Of a stretch of DNA of 64,000 bases, positions 62,719 to 64,000 are shown one piece after another. The notes beneath the pieces are model-generated. The model had not been told where the DNA came from and did no database searches. It saw nothing but the letters and a program-made list of their open reading frames with translations. The translations under genes were made by a program, and so were the position numbers. The DNA comes from a cf. Phormidesmis sp. LEGE 11477 (lineage in GTDB: Bacteria > Cyanobacteriota > Cyanobacteriia > Phormidesmidales > Phormidesmidaceae). Positions within the stretch are counted from its first letter, which is position 1. The number at the start of each line of letters is the position of its first letter. The DNA is taken from contig NZ_JADEXO010000020.1 of the NCBI RefSeq assembly GCF_015207105.1, positions 1 to 64,000 of the forward strand. The letters are read 5' to 3'.

Positions 62719-64000
62719 TTGAACGCATTTCGCAAGTTAGAACCAGAGCTTCAACGCAACTTAATTATCTTCTTTTGTGCCTCGCTATGCTTTTGGGGCG
62801 GATTGGCGGGCATGATTCCCAATCTGGCTCTGTACGTGGGCAGCTTTGGCGCTAGCAATCAGGAAATTGGCTGGGTGATGGCATCTTTTGCCGTCGGCCT
62901 GCTGTTTTTTCGCCCGCGCATGGCCAGACTGACCGACCAAGTAGGCCGCAAGCCAGCGCTGCTGACGGGTGTTTTGGTGATTGCGATCGCCCCCGCTTTG
63001 TATCTGGCGGTCGGGCTATTGCCCCAGACAATCTGGGTACTGCCCATCCTGGGCTGGCAAATTAAAAGCGTCACCGTTTTGCTAGGTCTAGTACGGATGT
63101 TTCATGGCCTCAGTGTCGCGGCATTTTCGACAGCGTATACAGCGGCAGTGGCCGATTTGGCCCCGCCTCAGCATCGCGGTGAGCTAATCAGTACGATGAG
63201 CCTTGCTAGTCCGGTCGGTATGGCCCTAGGCCCGGCACTAGGCGGCTATCTATCCGGCAGTTTTGTGCTGGCTTTTCTGACGATGACAGGGATGGGAAGC
63301 ATTGGAACGCTGTGCGTTTTATCCGCGAAAGAGCCCGCCCGAGTAGACACGCTGCAGCTAGAACAGACCGAAGGAACCGCCGTTCAAAAAAGCATTCGGC
63401 CTGAGAATACTCCTTTCTGGAGCCTGCTGCTGACGCCGCCCATTCGGATTCCAGCGCTGATTCTACTAATGGTGGGGATTGCCTTCGGCTCTTTAGTTAC
63501 CTTCGTGCCTTTGTATGTGCAAGACCAGGGATGGGCATTCAATATTGGACTGATTTATACGGCAAGTGCGATCGCCTCTTTCTCTATTCGCACGCTCACC
63601 GGCAGGGCTAGCGATCGCCTTGGCAGAGGCCGATTTATCAGTCTAGGTATCTTCTGCTACACCCTTTCAATGTTTACGCTGTGGCTATCTGATACGCCAG
63701 AGACGCTGCTGCTCGCAGGACTGTTCCAAGGCGCAGGCAGCGGCACTACCATTCCTATCATCGCCGCTCTCATGGCCGATCGATCGCAGCCTAATCAGCG
63801 GGGTCTGACCTTCGGCCTGTGCATGACAGGATTCGATCTAGGCATTGCCTTAGCCGGACCTCTGATGGGGAGCATCGCCGACTACACTGGCAGCTACGCG
63901 ATTGTCTTTGCGATCGCTGGCTTGATGACTTCACTGGGTCTGATTATTTTCATCACCACTTCTAGCAAAGATATTGCTCATTCAATCCGCTTTGCTCTCA
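62719..64000 (+). CDS. MFS transporter (partial, runs off the window)
   Basis: An open frame of 427 codons from TTG 62719 to the window edge without a stop. It is a major facilitator superfamily transporter, with motif A seen as RPRMARLTDQVGRKPALLTG between helices 2 and 3, and later RASDRLGRGRFISL-like as the repeat motif after helix 8. At least eleven hydrophobic segments are visible. The motif VAAFSTAYTAAVADLAPPQHRGELIS marks the drug or sugar efflux type. No ATG or GTG occurs in frame nearby, and AGGG precedes the TTG. The C-terminal end is outside the window. Confidence 0.9.
   Translation, partial: MNAFRKLEPELQRNLIIFFCASLCFWGGLAGMIPNLALYVGSFGASNQEIGWVMASFAVGLLFFRPRMARLTDQVGRKPALLTGVLVIAIAPALYLAVGLLPQTIWVLPILGWQIKSVTVLLGLVRMFHGLSVAAFSTAYTAAVADLAPPQHRGELISTMSLASPVGMALGPALGGYLSGSFVLAFLTMTGMGSIGTLCVLSAKEPARVDTLQLEQTEGTAVQKSIRPENTPFWSLLLTPPIRIPALILLMVGIAFGSLVTFVPLYVQDQGWAFNIGLIYTASAIASFSIRTLTGRASDRLGRGRFISLGIFCYTLSMFTLWLSDTPETLLLAGLFQGAGSGTTIPIIAALMADRSQPNQRGLTFGLCMTGFDLGIALAGPLMGSIADYTGSYAIVFAIAGLMTSLGLIIFITTSSKDIAHSIRFAL

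Overview
The window is a piece of a cyanobacterial chromosome. The HIP1 octamer GCGATCGC recurs throughout. Photosynthesis-linked genes are present: psbI, the Rubisco assembly chaperone gene raf1, a CpcS/CpeS-type bilin lyase, hemL and hemE. Several families typical of cyanobacteria also occur (the LptD-like DUF3769 protein, the DUF1400 hydrolase, a low-complexity-tail membrane protein). Base composition and gene style suggest a Leptolyngbya-like or Synechococcales lineage, but no rRNA is present to settle this. Most genes are ordinary single-copy housekeeping genes arranged singly or in short operons.

Layout. 0-5.8 kb: a GNAT enzyme with a small membrane protein, a sodium:solute symporter, and a coupled pair made of a small protein ending in Gly-Gly (ubiquitin/MoaD-like tail) and a large DUF4132 protein. 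5.8-10.2 kb: a small accessory island of toxin-antitoxin-like genes. It holds a DUF433 gene broken by a 7-bp tandem duplication, a decayed DUF4160-DUF2442 pair and an intact DUF4160-DUF2442 pair, with a GAF-LuxR regulator divergent from a DJ-1/PfpI protein between them. 10.3-24.1 kb: core genes (HEAT protein, hemL, hisIE, ligA, DUF1400 hydrolase, truB, psbI, DUF3769, bilin lyase, hemE). 24.4-25.1 kb: a CRISPR array of ten repeats with no cas genes in the window. 25.5-32.4 kb: SDR enzyme, ruvB, TPR protein, diguanylate cyclase, tpiA. 32.7-35.0 kb: a compact three-gene cassette (TIGR04255-family protein, XRE-type HTH protein, protein with an SHDCDI motif) that looks like an accessory module. 35.3-42.7 kb: pnp, a sugar-nucleotide epimerase, tRNA-Ala(GGC), raf1, a small gene, recR (apparently starting at AUU), and a nucleoside hydrolase, with two MITE-like inverted-repeat elements nearby.

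43.0-52.4 kb: a secreted protein made of 18-residue repeats, then a sensory cluster of four histidine-kinase proteins. One of these is a biliverdin-type bacteriophytochrome whose chromophore cysteine lies near the N-terminus and whose GAF domain lacks the plant/Cph1 cysteine. 52.5-59.3 kb: the classical rimP-nusA-ylxR-infB translation/transcription operon on the minus strand, with a low-complexity-tail membrane protein downstream. 59.6-64.0 kb: a large conserved membrane protein, an alpha/beta hydrolase, a DUF1643 protein, and an MFS transporter that runs off the end of the window.

The best candidates for undescribed biology are the GG-tailed small protein with DUF4132, the TIGR04255/HTH/SHDCDI cassette, the live and dead DUF4160-DUF2442 pairs in one island, the orphan CRISPR array whose last repeat carries an insertion exactly in its hairpin loop, the 18-residue repeat secreted protein, and the AUU start of recR. 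All functional statements are read from the sequence and from memory of families; no database search was run.
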